In this document: positions 1-7,264 of the stretch, one piece after another
Position numbering within the stretch: the first letter of the stretch is position 1
How the letters are laid out: each line of letters starts with the position of its first letter
Origin: Syntrophobacter sp. SbD2
Lineage (GTDB): Bacteria > Desulfobacterota > Binatia > UBA9968
Assembly: GCA_945889495.1 (NCBI GenBank)
Contig: CAMDBU010000028.1
Span: 1-43,834, forward strand
Reading direction: 5' to 3'
Length of the DNA: 43,834 nt
Made by a program: the position numbers and the translations under genes
The notes under the pieces: model-generated
Seen by the model: the letters and a program-made list of their open reading frames with translations, nothing else
What the model was told of the DNA's origin: nothing
Databases searched by the model: none

Positions 1-137
1 CCGCCACCCACATCCCTCTCTGCTCTTCGTGTTTTCGTTTTCCCATCGCCATGCAATAAACTCTACACGATCTCTTCTTCCTGTCGATCCTCATCGCCTC
101 GGTTACCCACTTCATTCTCGACTTTCACCACGGGCTG

Positions 138-941
138 CTAGGCGAGAAAATCGCGCATCGCTTTGTGTGCCACCGCCGGGTTGGTGGCGAGATAATGATG
201 ACCTTCGCCAGCCAGGACGACGAGCTTGGCGTTGGCAATCCCTTTGGCCAGTTGGTGCGCGGCGGCCCAGTGGGTGTTGTCGGTGGCGCCATGGTTTTCG
301 TCGTCGCCGACCATGACCAGCGTCGGCACTTTGATCTCCTTCAAGCGGCTAGTGTGGTCATGTTCCTGGCGCGCCAGGACGAAGTAGAGATAGTGGTCGA
401 TGTCGGCGATGCCGGACATGCGCACCTGCAAAAATTTCTCGATGAGCGCGGGATTTTTCGCGACGAATTCTTTGGTCCAGCCGGTCTCGATGGTGTGTTC
501 GCGGATGTAGCCCTCGAAGCCATGCTTGACCATGTCGCGGCACATCGCCAGCGGGACGCCATGGGCGCCGGGATGGGAGGTGCCGCTGGAGGCGAGGATC
601 AATTTTTTCACCCGGCTCGGATAGTCGAGGGTTAACAATTGCGCCACCACGCCGCCCATGGAGTGGCCGCAGACTACCGCTTGGTCGACCTGCAAATGAT
701 CCAAGATCGCCGCGGCGTCGTCGGTGAACATTTTAATCGAGTAGTGCTGGATCGCCTTGGTCGACTTGCCGGTGCCGCGGTAGTCGAACAGGATCACTTT
801 ATGATCGCGGGAAAACTCCGCCATTTGGTGAAACTTCCAGGCTTGATGGTCGAGGCCGGTGACGCTGCAAAAAAGAAAGGCTGGACCGTCGCCGTGGGTT
901 TCATAATAAATCTCGGCGCCGTCGCGATCGATAAATGGCAT
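138..941 (-). CDS. alpha/beta-fold hydrolase
   Basis: A 267-residue cytosolic alpha/beta hydrolase (no signal peptide). The nucleophile elbow GHSMGG places the catalytic serine at residue 94. The acid is Asp213 or Asp214 in VGDDENHG, and the histidine is His248 or His249 in GEGHHYL. The oxyanion region near CSVTGLDHQAW (25-35) and the DYRGTGKS turn (53-60) are typical of the family that includes 3-oxoadipate enol-lactonase, but the substrate cannot be read from sequence. It is clearly paralogous to the hydrolase at 22045-22878, with the same N-terminal pattern (YYETHG) and the same serine position. It lies alone, 90 bp downstream of the CBS-domain gene on the same strand. The fold is certain; the reaction is unknown. 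Confidence 0.93.
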   Translation of the reverse strand: MPFIDRDGAEIYYETHGDGPAFLFCSVTGLDHQAWKFHQMAEFSRDHKVILFDYRGTGKSTKAIQHYSIKMFTDDAAAILDHLQVDQAVVCGHSMGGVVAQLLTLDYPSRVKKLILASSGTSHPGAHGVPLAMCRDMVKHGFEGYIREHTIETGWTKEFVAKNPALIEKFLQVRMSGIADIDHYLYFVLARQEHDHTSRLKEIKVPTLVMVGDDENHGATDNTHWAAAHQLAKGIANAKLVVLAGEGHHYLATNPAVAHKAMRDFLA

Positions 942-1031
942 GCGGATTTTCCTCGTCGTTTGAATTGCTCGCGACTATAGCGCTATTGGATTGCGCCGAG
1001 CAACTGAAATGGCTGGGAGCGATGGGGTTGG

Positions 1032-1682
1032 CTATTCGCCGACGCTGACGACGCGGTAGCCGGCGGCGGCCATGGCGGGGATGAAACCTTTGGCGAGTCG
1101 GCCGTGGAAGCGGAAGATCGACATGTCGCGGCGGCGCAGGCGGTTTTCGTGGAACGACATCATGCTCAGGATCTCCACCCGGTTGGCGCGGCAGAAGTCG
1201 AGCACCGCCGGCACCGGGCTGTCGTCGAAGTCGGACTCGATAAAGATGCGCGTGCCACCGCTCTTGGCGGCGGTTAGGCTGATGAACGCTTCGAAGAGAT
1301 CGGACTGGGTGACGATGCCGATGAGCTGGCCGTCTTGGAGCACCGGCAAACAGCCGATGCGATGGCTGCGCAAGAGGCGCGCCGCTTCCTCGATGGGGCA
1401 ATCGGGCGCCACGGTGATGACCTTTTTGGTCATCACGCTGGCCACCGGTTTGGGCACCGACTCTTCGGTGACTTCGACGGAAAATGGATTGAGATCGTTG
1501 GGGAAGCCGCGCGCGATATCGAACTTGGCGACGACGCCGACCATGCGTTGGCCGCTCCGGGTCGGCTCGCACACCGGGAAGTGGCGCAGCTTGCGCCGGC
1601 TCATCTCGATCGCCACCGCCGAGATGGTCTCGTCGGGCGAGATCGTGACCGGATTGGGCGTCAGCCACTTTTCGACGAACAT
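1032..1682 (-). CDS. CBS-domain pair protein with C-terminal ACT-like region
   Basis: A 216-residue soluble protein. Two CBS motifs occupy about residues 1-58 (LTPNPVTISPDETI to GVVAKFDI) and 80-135 (VMTKKVITVAPDCPI to GIVTQSDLF), the usual adenosyl-nucleotide-sensing Bateman module. The last 70 residues (from about TRIFIES, 145) resemble the ACT-like tail of AcuB-type proteins. No catalytic domain is fused, so it is probably a stand-alone energy or nucleotide sensor. The start is ATG with no strong Shine-Dalgarno sequence. It is divergently oriented to the TAXI gene at 1823, with about 140 bp between them that must hold both promoters. Confidence 0.9.
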   Translation of the reverse strand: MFVEKWLTPNPVTISPDETISAVAIEMSRRKLRHFPVCEPTRSGQRMVGVVAKFDIARGFPNDLNPFSVEVTEESVPKPVASVMTKKVITVAPDCPIEEAARLLRSHRIGCLPVLQDGQLIGIVTQSDLFEAFISLTAAKSGGTRIFIESDFDDSPVPAVLDFCRANRVEILSMMSFHENRLRRRDMSIFRFHGRLAKGFIPAMAAAGYRVVSVGE

Positions 1683-1822
1683 GGTTGGGTTACAACAGCT
1701 TAGGAAAATTTGCCGGTCATGATCTAATTCGGCAAATCCGCGCCGATCTTTAGCGGTTAATTTGCAGCGCCATGGCGCGCTGGTGTAAGACGGATGGAGA
1801 CAGAAACTGGAGGACTATGACC

Positions 1823-2719
1823 ATGGCGATTCGAATCGGCACCTCGGAACTGGGCGGGACTTTTTACACTCAAGGGCAGGCGATCGCGGAACTATTCAAC
1901 CAGGGGACGGCGGGCGACCGGTGCGTCGTCCAGACCAGCGACGCGAGCATTCACAATGCCAACCAGCTTGACGCCGGCACGCTGGAGTTCGGTTTCATGG
2001 CGTCCAACTGGATCGGCCGGGCCAAGGACGCCACGGCGCCATTTACCAAGAGTATCGCCATCCGCATGGTGGCGCCGGCCAATGCCGGGCCCATGTGCTT
2101 CGTGCGGCTGGCCAACACGCGCATCGATTCGCTGGCCGACTTCGCCGGCAAGCGCATCGCCATCGGTACCAAGGGCAGCGGCATGGAGCAGCATGTGCGC
2201 ACGATCTTCAACGTCCTGGGGATTTCCTTCGACAGCTTCTCGGCAGTGCATATGGGCTTCGCCGAAGGCGCCGACGCGCTGATCGCCGGAAAGATCGACG
2301 TGCAGTTTCATCCGCCGATCCCCAACGCAGTGCTCAGCGATCTGAGTCAGCGCGCCGAGATTCGGGTGATTCCCTACTCGCAGGCACAGCGCGACAAGCT
2401 GTTCGCCGCCGTTCCGTTCTATCGCCCGGTGGCGGTGGAGAAAAATGCTTTCCGCGGCGTGGTCGAAGAGATCGTTCAAGTGGGCGTGGTCAACGTCATC
2501 GTCAGCCATGCAAGCGTCGCTGAAGCGACGGTCTACCAGATGGCGAAAACCATCGCCGACAATTTAGACAAGCTGCCGCGGATGAACCCGCTGTTCAAAG
2601 GCATGCGCAGTCTCTTCGAGCCGCTGCGCAGCCAAGGCGCGGCGGCGTTCGAGTTCGGCGGCGTACCGCTGCATCCGGGGGCGCTACGCGCTTACAAAGA
2701 GGCGGGATGGTTAGGATAA
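1823..2719 (+). CDS. TAXI-family solute-binding protein, apparently without signal peptide
   Basis: Matches the TRAP-associated extracytoplasmic immunogenic (TAXI) binding-protein family: IGTSELGGTFYTQGQAIAEL at the N-terminus, a central DSLADFAGKRIAIGTKGSG segment, and LHPGALRAYKEAG at the C-terminus, the counterpart of the YHPGAIKFYKDAG end of the four TAXI proteins at 14-18 kb. The chosen ATG is 9 nt after GGAGG (1809-1813). ATG 1817 and an upstream in-frame ATG at 1772 are alternatives, but the 1772 extension (MARWCKTDGDRNWRT) is hydrophilic and no start gives a Sec signal. The predicted product is therefore 298 residues beginning directly with the first beta strand. No TRAP permease is adjacent. 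It may be cytoplasmic, or the true start may be mis-assigned. Confidence 0.85.
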   Translation: MAIRIGTSELGGTFYTQGQAIAELFNQGTAGDRCVVQTSDASIHNANQLDAGTLEFGFMASNWIGRAKDATAPFTKSIAIRMVAPANAGPMCFVRLANTRIDSLADFAGKRIAIGTKGSGMEQHVRTIFNVLGISFDSFSAVHMGFAEGADALIAGKIDVQFHPPIPNAVLSDLSQRAEIRVIPYSQAQRDKLFAAVPFYRPVAVEKNAFRGVVEEIVQVGVVNVIVSHASVAEATVYQMAKTIADNLDKLPRMNPLFKGMRSLFEPLRSQGAAAFEFGGVPLHPGALRAYKEAGWLG

Positions 2720-2724
2720 GAAGG

Positions 2725-2844
2725 TTGGCCGCAAAGAACGCAAAGGGCACAAAATCGGATTAAGATTATTAACCACGAAAAACACGAAAGGCACGAAACA
2801 ATATCTCGATCATTTTTTTGCGATTTTTGCGTTCTCCGCGGCCA
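2725..2844. repeat. composite of 9-nt-period intergenic repeats
   Basis: Three stretches of one repeat family fill the start of the gap between the genes ending at 2719 and starting at 3039. Positions 2727-2754 have units of the form NNNCGCAAA, 2771-2798 have three NNNCACGAA units, and 2821-2844 is a reverse-oriented copy. All are non-coding. The rest of the gap (2845-3038) shows no gene; a weak TTGACC at about 2909 followed 17 nt later by ATTTAT is only a poor promoter candidate. Confidence 0.75.
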
Positions 2845-3038
2845 GCTCTGGGCTTCCCGCCAGTTAACCCGATAGCGCCCTGCCTCCACTTAGCGTGGCA
2901 ATTCTGCCTTGACCCTGCCGGCAAGATTCTGATTTATCGTTGCCGATGTTGTGACAACATTGGCCAACTCGGCCCTGGTACATAAACTGCGCTTAGACCG
3001 GTTCGACACCGAAGTTATCCGACGGAGGGGGCAATCAG

Positions 3039-3428
3039 ATGTCGAAGCAGGATCATAGCGATAAGATGCATAGTTTCTGGCTCAACGTGTTTCATAACAG
3101 CAAGGTCAACGGGGCGGAGTACCGCGAGGATCATTTGCCGTCGCAAACTTGGTCTTGGCCGTCCGATACCTATTTGCAACGGCGGCTCAAGGAAGTGCGC
3201 GCCAATGGCGCCGATGAGCCGGTGATCTTGGCGCAAAATCCGACGCTAGGTCAGACGGGGCAAATCCAGATGGACGGTCGATCGCGGTCTAGCGGCGCCA
3301 AACAGCCGGTGGACAATGCGACGCGGCCGGAGACCAATGGCAAACCGCAAAAAGACAAGGGGCTGGTCATCGAGTGGGATGATATCGACGAGCGGCTGGC
3401 TTGGTTTGCCCGGCCGAACAATAACTAA
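3039..3428 (+). CDS. small hydrophilic protein of unknown function
   Basis: A 129-residue protein preceded by a strong ribosome binding site (GGAGGGGG about 8 nt upstream of ATG), which argues it is real. It has no signal peptide, no membrane segment and no motif I recognise. The first half is rich in Trp, His and aromatic residues (SFWLNVFHNS, QTWSWPSDTY); the middle (about 75-110) is Gln/Asn/Lys/Gly-rich and probably disordered; the end is acidic-aromatic (EWDDIDERLAWFARP). It is monocistronic, with a repeat-filled gap before it and a convergent gene after it. Function unknown. Confidence 0.65.
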   Translation: MSKQDHSDKMHSFWLNVFHNSKVNGAEYREDHLPSQTWSWPSDTYLQRRLKEVRANGADEPVILAQNPTLGQTGQIQMDGRSRSSGAKQPVDNATRPETNGKPQKDKGLVIEWDDIDERLAWFARPNNN

Positions 3429-3546
3429 ATCGGAAGTATTCGATTGGCGTGCCTCAAGCCGGAGGGATTTCTCGCCTCGCTCGAAATGACGGCGACAAGA
3501 AATCGCTATCTCGAACGCATTGCGAGATCCCCCGGTTCAACTCTCC

Positions 3547-4521
3547 TCAAGGCGTCCAGCCGCTCTGGCTGATTTCCGCCTGGGCTTTGCGCAAGTAGGA
3601 AAAATCAAAAATCTCTTCCGGTCGCACTTCGCGGGTGACGCCGGTAAAGCGTTTGCTGCGCTCGATGACGATGCGCTGCAAGCGTTCGTTGATGGTGCCG
3701 TCCTTGGCGACGGTCTTCATGTGATCGTCGTAGACCCGCGCCATTAAGTCCCGGTCTTTCTGCCGGGTGAATTCCATGATCGCGGTGGTGCTTTCCTGCC
3801 GATTGACCTGATAGAGCCGCTGGCCTTTCACGGTGGCGCGCATGAAGCGGCGCACCAGATCGCCCTGGCGCGCTAGCCGGTCGTCGGTGGCGACGATGGA
3901 GGCTTGGATGTCCTCCAAGTGATCGGCGAAATTGAAAAACGTCTGATAGCCCAAAGAGTGCGCCAGCAAACTTGACGGTGGACTCAGCGACGCAGCGTCG
4001 ATGCTGCCGGCGCGTAGGGCCACGTAGCGCGCGCTGGTGGAGCCCACCGGCACGAAGTTGACGTCCTTTTCCAGATTCAAGCCGAACTTGGGCAGCACCT
4101 CTTTCAACCAGCCGTAGTCGAGGCTGCCGATGGTCGAGCCGCCGACCCGTTTGCCGCGCACGTCGGCGATGGTTTTGATTCCCGGCTGGGCCATAAAACT
4201 GCCCGGCGGCTTGTCGTTGAACACCATCAAGATTTTCAACTTGGCGCCTTGCACCGCGGCGGTGGGATTGCTCGCCGAGCCGAATTCGACGCTATTGCCG
4301 ATCAGCGCCCGGGTGCCGGTGAGCCCAGCCATCAGGATCACCTCGACGCCCATGCCTTCCTCGGCGTAATAGCCGCGCTTTTGCGCCAGCACGATGGGGA
4401 TGTAGGAAGCGGAAAAATTCGAGATCGCCACCCGGACTTTGTCCTGGGCGGCGAGGCGGGTTGTTGACAAGTGCGCCGCGCCGAATAGAGTCAAAGCGAA
4501 AATCACTTGCCACCGCCTCAT
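3547..4521 (-). CDS. ABC transporter substrate-binding protein, NMT1/THI5-like (SsuA type)
   Basis: A 324-residue exported protein. A Sec signal (MRRWQVIFALTLFGAAHLS, cleavage near LAAQ-DK) is followed by a type II periplasmic binding fold of the NMT1/THI5/SsuA group: VAISNFSASYIPIVLAQKRGYYAEEG, then the hinge-side segment IADVRGKRVGGSTIGS and the LRAGSIDAASLSPPS motif. This family binds aromatic sulfonates, nitrate, pyrimidine precursors or other small molecules; the ligand here is unknown. It begins 10 nt after the stop of the phosphatidyltransferase gene on the same strand, so the two are probably cotranscribed. No permease or ATPase gene is nearby. Confidence 0.92.
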   Translation of the reverse strand: MRRWQVIFALTLFGAAHLSTTRLAAQDKVRVAISNFSASYIPIVLAQKRGYYAEEGMGVEVILMAGLTGTRALIGNSVEFGSASNPTAAVQGAKLKILMVFNDKPPGSFMAQPGIKTIADVRGKRVGGSTIGSLDYGWLKEVLPKFGLNLEKDVNFVPVGSTSARYVALRAGSIDAASLSPPSSLLAHSLGYQTFFNFADHLEDIQASIVATDDRLARQGDLVRRFMRATVKGQRLYQVNRQESTTAIMEFTRQKDRDLMARVYDDHMKTVAKDGTINERLQRIVIERSKRFTGVTREVRPEEIFDFSYLRKAQAEISQSGWTP

Positions 4522-4531
4522 AAGAGCCTCG

Positions 4532-5170
4532 TTACAGCTTGGGAATTTTCAAAGTCTTGCTGATCATCGCGCAGCCGTTGGCGAAAAATAGCAGCGCGAA
4601 GGGATGGAAGCCAAGGCCGGCGATGTCGACTTTTCCCAGCGCCAGCTGCTCGCCGGTGCGGTCGAAGTGAAAGCATAGCGCCAGGAGCGCGACCAGCAGC
4701 AGGCTCGACGGGATCGGCGTGCCTTCGAAGTATTTCACTTTGCCGCTGTCATCGGCCAGCTGGCTAGCGGTGACGTTGTAGCGCGCCAGCCGGCTAATGC
4801 CGCAGGCGACGAAGAAGATCAGAATCACAATGTCGAGGCCGGCGCGCAGGCCCAAGCCGTAGCCCAGGGCGGCGGGCGCGACGCCGAAGCTGACGATATC
4901 GGCGAGCGAGTCGAGCTCCTGGCCGAAGGGCGAGTGCTCGCCGCGCCGGCGCGCCACCCGGCCGTCGGCGATATCGAAAACTAGCGCCACCGGTATCAGC
5001 GCCAGCGCCAAGTAAACCCGCCAGCTCTCGGCCGTGGTCAGGTAGCTCATCATGACCAACACCGCGGCCATGCCGGCGCCGGCGTTGGCTAGAGTGATCA
5101 GATCGGCGGCGCGATAATCGCGCAGCATGGAAAAGTGCACGCGCTTCTTGTCAGGTTTCTTGCGAGCCAT
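4532..5170 (-). CDS. pssA: CDP-alcohol phosphatidyltransferase, probably CDP-diacylglycerol--serine O-phosphatidyltransferase
   Basis: An integral membrane enzyme of phospholipid head-group synthesis. The complete CDP-alcohol phosphatidyltransferase signature is present: D66-x2-D69-G70-x2-A73-R74-x8-G83-x3-D87-x3-D91 (DIADGRVARRRGEHSPFG then QELDSLAD). Several hydrophobic segments follow. The basic N-terminus (MARKKPDKKR), the sequence SFGVAPA and the length (212 residues) suit PssA of the Bacillus/archaeal type better than PgsA, but the exact alcohol acceptor is inferred. ATG at 5170 was chosen; an in-frame GTG at 5200 would add 10 residues, and neither has a good ribosome binding site. It is the first gene of a two-gene unit with a binding-protein gene. 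Confidence 0.88.
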   Translation of the reverse strand: MARKKPDKKRVHFSMLRDYRAADLITLANAGAGMAAVLVMMSYLTTAESWRVYLALALIPVALVFDIADGRVARRRGEHSPFGQELDSLADIVSFGVAPAALGYGLGLRAGLDIVILIFFVACGISRLARYNVTASQLADDSGKVKYFEGTPIPSSLLLVALLALCFHFDRTGEQLALGKVDIAGLGFHPFALLFFANGCAMISKTLKIPKL

Positions 5171-5310
5171 GGGGCTAGTCAATCGAACTCGATGCGGCAC
5201 GCTAGCATAGCCGGCGCGAAGCTGTCCAATGAATCGATCAACAAGCGCATTGACAGACCGCGGCGGCGCTGCTTAGATGCGGCCGATAGCATGTTTGAAA
5301 AAGATTTTTC

Positions 5311-5330
5311 ACCACGAAGACACGAAGGGG
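5311..5330. repeat. short copy of the CACGAAG intergenic repeat family
   Basis: ACCACGAAGACACGAAGGGG, a degenerate two-unit copy of the same family seen at 2771, 9753 and 25755, in the gap between divergent genes. Confidence 0.5.
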
Positions 5331-5385
5331 ATTTCGTGGATAATCCATCATTGCATCAAACTAACTGCTTCAATTAGGAGGCACT

Positions 5386-6015
5386 ATGACTGCGACTCAA
5401 AGCCGGCCCGCCGATCGCTGGCCGATTACGACGAAAAATCTCGCGCTGATCCTGGTCGATATGCAAAATATCTGGGTGCACCCGCGCGGCGCGCGTTACT
5501 TGCCGTCGTCGGAGGACATCGTGCCGAAGATCCAACAGCTGCGCCGCTTCTGCCATGCTAACAACGTTCCGGTGATCTATCTGCACACCACCAAGCGGCG
5601 CGATCTCGCCGATGTCGGCATCTTCGCCGATATCAAGCCGCAGACCCATGACGCCGACGATGAATGGAGCAATTTCGAGGGTACGCCCGGGGCGGAGATC
5701 TATGAGCCGGTGAAACCGACGGCGGACGATATTCTGGTCAAGAAATTTCGCTACAGCGGCTTTTACGGCACTCAGTTGGAAAATCTCCTGCGCGCGTTAG
5801 GCCGCGATACGATTGCGATAACCGGCGTGGCGACCAATGTCTGCTGCGACTCGACGGCGCGGGACGGCGCCATGCGCGATTTCAAAGTGCTCTTTCTGTC
5901 GGACTGCAACGCGTCGTTCTCCCAAGCCGAGCAAGAGGCGACGCTGAGCAACTTCGACAAACATTTTGGCGTGGTGATGGACTCGGCGTCACTCCTCGCC
6001 AAACTGTCGGCATAG
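5386..6015 (+). CDS. isochorismatase-family cysteine hydrolase
   Basis: A 209-residue cytosolic hydrolase with the complete catalytic triad of the family: Asp25 in LILVDMQNIW, Lys120 in KKFRYSGFYGT, and Cys153 in GVATNVCCDSTARDG. Family members include N-carbamoylsarcosine amidase, nicotinamidase and the ureidoacrylate hydrolase RutB; the FRYSGFYGT/TNVC pattern is closest to the amidase/RutB side, so hydrolysis of an amide or carbamoyl compound is likely. ATG is preceded by AGGAGG with a good spacing. It is followed 28 nt later by a TctC-type binding protein, and the two probably form an uptake-plus-hydrolysis operon. Confidence 0.93.
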   Translation: MTATQSRPADRWPITTKNLALILVDMQNIWVHPRGARYLPSSEDIVPKIQQLRRFCHANNVPVIYLHTTKRRDLADVGIFADIKPQTHDADDEWSNFEGTPGAEIYEPVKPTADDILVKKFRYSGFYGTQLENLLRALGRDTIAITGVATNVCCDSTARDGAMRDFKVLFLSDCNASFSQAEQEATLSNFDKHFGVVMDSASLLAKLSA

Positions 6016-6043
6016 ATTGAGACGACAAAAGTTGGAGGGATTT

Positions 6044-7102
6044 ATGAAACGACTTCAGGCGATGATGATGGTGGCGATGCTGTTTGGGATGCTGGAGCGG
6101 AATGCGGTTGCCGGCGAAGCCGGCTTTGACGAGAAGGCGGTGGCGAATTTTTACCGCGGCAAGACCGTGACGATTCTGGTCGGCCATTCGGCGGGCGGCG
6201 GCTTCGATACCTACGCGCGGGTGATTTCGCGCCATCTCGGTAAGCATATTCCGGGCAACCCCAACATTCTCGTCAACAACATGCCCGGCGCCGGCACCTT
6301 GATCTCGGCTAACTATACTTACAATCAGGCATCCAAGGACGGCACTCTCATTAATAGCTTCGACGGCGGCATCGTGCCGATGCAGATTTACGGATCCAAG
6401 TCGGTGCAGTTCGACCTCACCAAGTTCAACTACATCGGCGCGCCGGATTTCTTCAAATACATCATGGTGGTGACCAAGAAGCCGGGCATCAACAAGATGG
6501 AAGACTTTATTTCCGGCGGCAAGCAGGTGGTGATCGGCGCGGTGCCCAATACCGGCATCCAACATGCCGCCATGCTGATGCGCGAGGTGTTTGGCGCCAA
6601 CGTCAAAGTCGTCAACGGTTTTAAAGGCACGGCGGAGATCCGCCTGGCGATGAAGTCGGGGGAAGTCGACAGCGTGGTCACCGGCTGGGAGTCGTTGAGG
6701 GTGACCAACATGAAGGAGTTCGAAACCGGCGAGTGGCAAATCCTATCGCAATGGGTCGAGGAGCCGCTCACCGACATGCCGCAGAAGAACGTGCCGTCGA
6801 TTTATCAGTTCGCGCGCAACGACGACGAGAAGCAACTGTTCCGCGCCGGCTTGGTCAAACCCAACAGCTACGCCCGCCCCTACGCGCTGCCGCCGGGCGT
6901 GCCGGCCGACCGCGTGCGCGCCCTCGAAGCGGCGCTGCAAAAAACCTTGCGCGATCCTGAGCTGCTCGCCGAAGCGGATAAATCCCGCCTGTCCCTCGGC
7001 CCCATCGCCGGCGCCCAACTGCGCGGCATGATCGCCGACGGCCTGTCGATGCCCGCCAAGTTAAAAGAAAAACTCCGCCCCATGCTCGCGCCGGGGAATT
7101 AG
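6044..7102 (+). CDS. Bug/TctC-family tripartite tricarboxylate transporter receptor protein
   Basis: A 352-residue exported binding protein. The start at 6044 follows GGAGGG and gives a signal peptide (MKRLQAMMMVAMLFGML, cleavage near NAVAG-EA); an upstream in-frame ATG at 6017 lacks such support. Family hallmarks are FYRGKTVTILVGHSAGGGFDTYAR, the conserved NNMPGAGTLISANY segment and PPGVPADRVRALEAAL near the C-terminus. Bug proteins bind carboxylates or amides for TctAB permeases, but no tctA/tctB gene occurs in the window, so this is an orphan receptor or works with a distant permease. Cotranscription with the upstream cysteine hydrolase is likely. Confidence 0.92.
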   Translation: MKRLQAMMMVAMLFGMLERNAVAGEAGFDEKAVANFYRGKTVTILVGHSAGGGFDTYARVISRHLGKHIPGNPNILVNNMPGAGTLISANYTYNQASKDGTLINSFDGGIVPMQIYGSKSVQFDLTKFNYIGAPDFFKYIMVVTKKPGINKMEDFISGGKQVVIGAVPNTGIQHAAMLMREVFGANVKVVNGFKGTAEIRLAMKSGEVDSVVTGWESLRVTNMKEFETGEWQILSQWVEEPLTDMPQKNVPSIYQFARNDDEKQLFRAGLVKPNSYARPYALPPGVPADRVRALEAALQKTLRDPELLAEADKSRLSLGPIAGAQLRGMIADGLSMPAKLKEKLRPMLAPGN

Positions 7103-7110
7103 GGGAATTT

Positions 7111-7250
7111 AACCACAAAGAGCACAAAGGTCACAAAGTAGAAGATTCGGAATCGGATTGTTAACCGTAAGAGGCGCAAAGAGCGCAAAAGGAATCGATC
7201 TCATTCAGAATCATTCCGAAACCTTTGTGTCCTTTGTGCTCTTTGTGGTT
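7111..7250. repeat. inverted pair of 9-nt-period repeats between convergent genes
   Basis: The left arm 7111-7138 (three NNNCACAAA units) and right arm 7223-7250 are reverse complements with a single mismatch over 28 nt. A degenerate GCGCAAAG-type copy lies between them (about 7160-7192). It sits exactly between two convergent stops (7102 and 7265), so a transcribed hairpin could serve both genes as a terminator, although the loop is long and there is no U-tract directly after the stem. Confidence 0.75.
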
Positions 7251-7264
7251 AACTCCTCCGAATC

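Noticed and set aside
29-316. A 95-codon open frame at the left edge
   Set aside because: Arg/Pro-rich, no ribosome binding site, and its second half is antisense to the alpha/beta hydrolase gene.
2692-2889. A 65-codon minus-strand frame
   Set aside because: It is the translation of the CGCAAAG/CACGAA repeats (SCFSWLI..CALCVLCG-type sequence), not a gene.
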